Assembly (NCBI GenBank): GCA_947631525.1
Contig: CANRLQ010000017.1
Coordinates: 1 to 14,466 of the forward strand
Origin: an uncultured Bacilli bacterium
GTDB lineage: Bacteria; Bacillota_I; Bacilli_A; RF39; UBA660
Direction of reading: 5' to 3'
Length of the DNA stretch: 14,466 nt
Numbering within the stretch: position 1 is the stretch's first letter; the number at the start of each line of letters is the position of its first letter. A program made the position numbers and the translations under genes. Shown piece by piece: positions 13,741 through 14,466 of the stretch. Below the pieces are notes generated by a model. The model made no database searches. It had not been told where the DNA came from and saw nothing but the letters and a program-made list of their open reading frames with translations.

Positions 13741-14466
13741 GTTTAATTTATCTTTAAATATACTAGTTATTAGACCGCTTTTGTAAGTAAGACCAAAGTA
13801 AATAATCATTCCTAGTAAACCATAAATTATGCATATTATAATAGCTGATATTTTAGTTTGAACTTCTATATTTATAAATAGACTTAATATCATTAAACTA
13901 ACAAGCATTATTAAACTACATAAAATAATTTTTGTTATATTGATAAAAGATTGTTTAAAGTTTAAATTGTGCTTTTTCTTTAAATAAAATATTAAATATA
14001 ATGATGGAATTAATTGTGTTATAAGAGTGGATATAGTAGCTCCTTGGTATCCTGTTTTAAAAATATTATGACATAAATACATCATTGGAATATTTAAAAT
14101 AGCATTCGCCAAAAAGCTAACAAATAATGTTCCAATAGCTACCTTAGTATGATTAAGTGTTTGGACAATATTTGTTAAAACTGAAAATAGGGAAAAAGTA
14201 ATAGATGTACAAATAAATAACTTAAATATTTCAATACTAAGAATATCATAATTATAAAATATTACCCATACAGATGTTCCTAAAAAACTAAGTCCTAATG
14301 TCATAGGAATTGTTATAAAAAGTAGTGATTGAATAGCTTGGTTTATTTTATAATTGACACCATTATTATTATTAGTAATGTTATCACTTGCTAAACTTGG
14401 AATTAAACTAGTACTAATACCCATTGAAATAGCAATAACAATCATAGTTAATTTAGCACCCCATGT
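13726..14466 (-). CDS. MurJ/SpoVB-type (MATE-like) lipid flippase, C-terminal part
   Basis: The gene runs off the right edge; the frame is open to position 14466, so ATG 14443-14445 is internal and the visible 246 codons are the C-terminal half. The product is a polytopic membrane protein with about seven hydrophobic helices. The segment AKLTMIVIAISMGISTSLIPSLA, broken here by a Gly and a Pro, together with the following NQAIQSLLFITIPMTLGLSFLG and the later NAILNIPMMYL, matches the MviN/SpoVB/polysaccharide-exporter branch of MOP flippases. These move lipid-linked oligosaccharides such as lipid II across the membrane. A lipid II role (MurJ/YtgP) is plausible but a Wzx-like polysaccharide exporter is equally consistent with this half. 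It is transcribed toward the division operon and its last codons form part of the shared terminator. Confidence 0.82.
   Translation of the reverse strand, partial: TWGAKLTMIVIAISMGISTSLIPSLASDNITNNNNGVNYKINQAIQSLLFITIPMTLGLSFLGTSVWVIFYNYDILSIEIFKLFICTSITFSLFSVLTNIVQTLNHTKVAIGTLFVSFLANAILNIPMMYLCHNIFKTGYQGATISTLITQLIPSLYLIFYLKKKHNLNFKQSFINITKIILCSLIMLVSLMILSLFINIEVQTKISAIIICIIYGLLGMIIYFGLTYKSGLITSIFKDKLNKKSS

Overview
The window is about 14.5 kb of very AT-rich bacterial chromosome. Every gene reads forward except one at the right end. All frames are intact with TGG as Trp and with TAA, TAG and TGA as stops, so the ordinary bacterial code applies rather than the Mycoplasma code. Low GC, GGTGAT/GGAGG ribosome binding sites, a GatCAB transamidosome, mraZ-rsmH-ftsL-PBP gene order and PASTA-tailed PBP all point to a low-GC Bacillota, probably an uncultured Bacilli lineage near the Mollicutes/RF39 type. 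That placement is inferred from style; no rRNA or other marker is present.

Left block (1-3484): the 3' end of gatA, then gatB and aspS, tightly packed and closed by a strong hairpin terminator. The AspRS carries a His in its RDHGG loop that is associated with non-discriminating enzymes. With the transamidosome genes next door, this suggests Asn-tRNA(Asn) is made through Asp-tRNA(Asn).

Middle block (3508-7154): a promoter drives a small VbhA-like antitoxin and an overlapping Fic AMP-transferase with an intact active-site motif. The Fic stop codon overlaps the start of a thioredoxin-fold lipoprotein (CPWC). An orphan gene with its own consensus promoter and terminator follows. Next come a small cytoplasmic thioredoxin-like protein (CTSC) and a fused exported thioredoxin domain plus CcdA/DsbD-like membrane domain (CPHC, with the two conserved membrane Cys). 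These three redox proteins could form a complete electron relay from the cytoplasm to the outer face of the membrane.

Transition (7084-8661): palindromic terminators, a previously unlisted 52-codon ORF with a strong Shine-Dalgarno, then tcdA (cyclic t6A formation on tRNA) and an unrecognised protein in the same operon, closed by a terminator.

Division block (8684-13672): mraZ, rsmH, ftsL and a PASTA class B PBP. The mraZ promoter is followed by four AGTGG repeats at an exact 10-nt period, the expected MraZ autoregulatory operator. Where mraY often follows, there is instead a type IV prepilin-like gene with a large C-terminal domain, directly abutting the PBP gene. A nested bidirectional terminator separates this operon from a convergent MurJ/SpoVB-type flippase gene that runs off the right edge.
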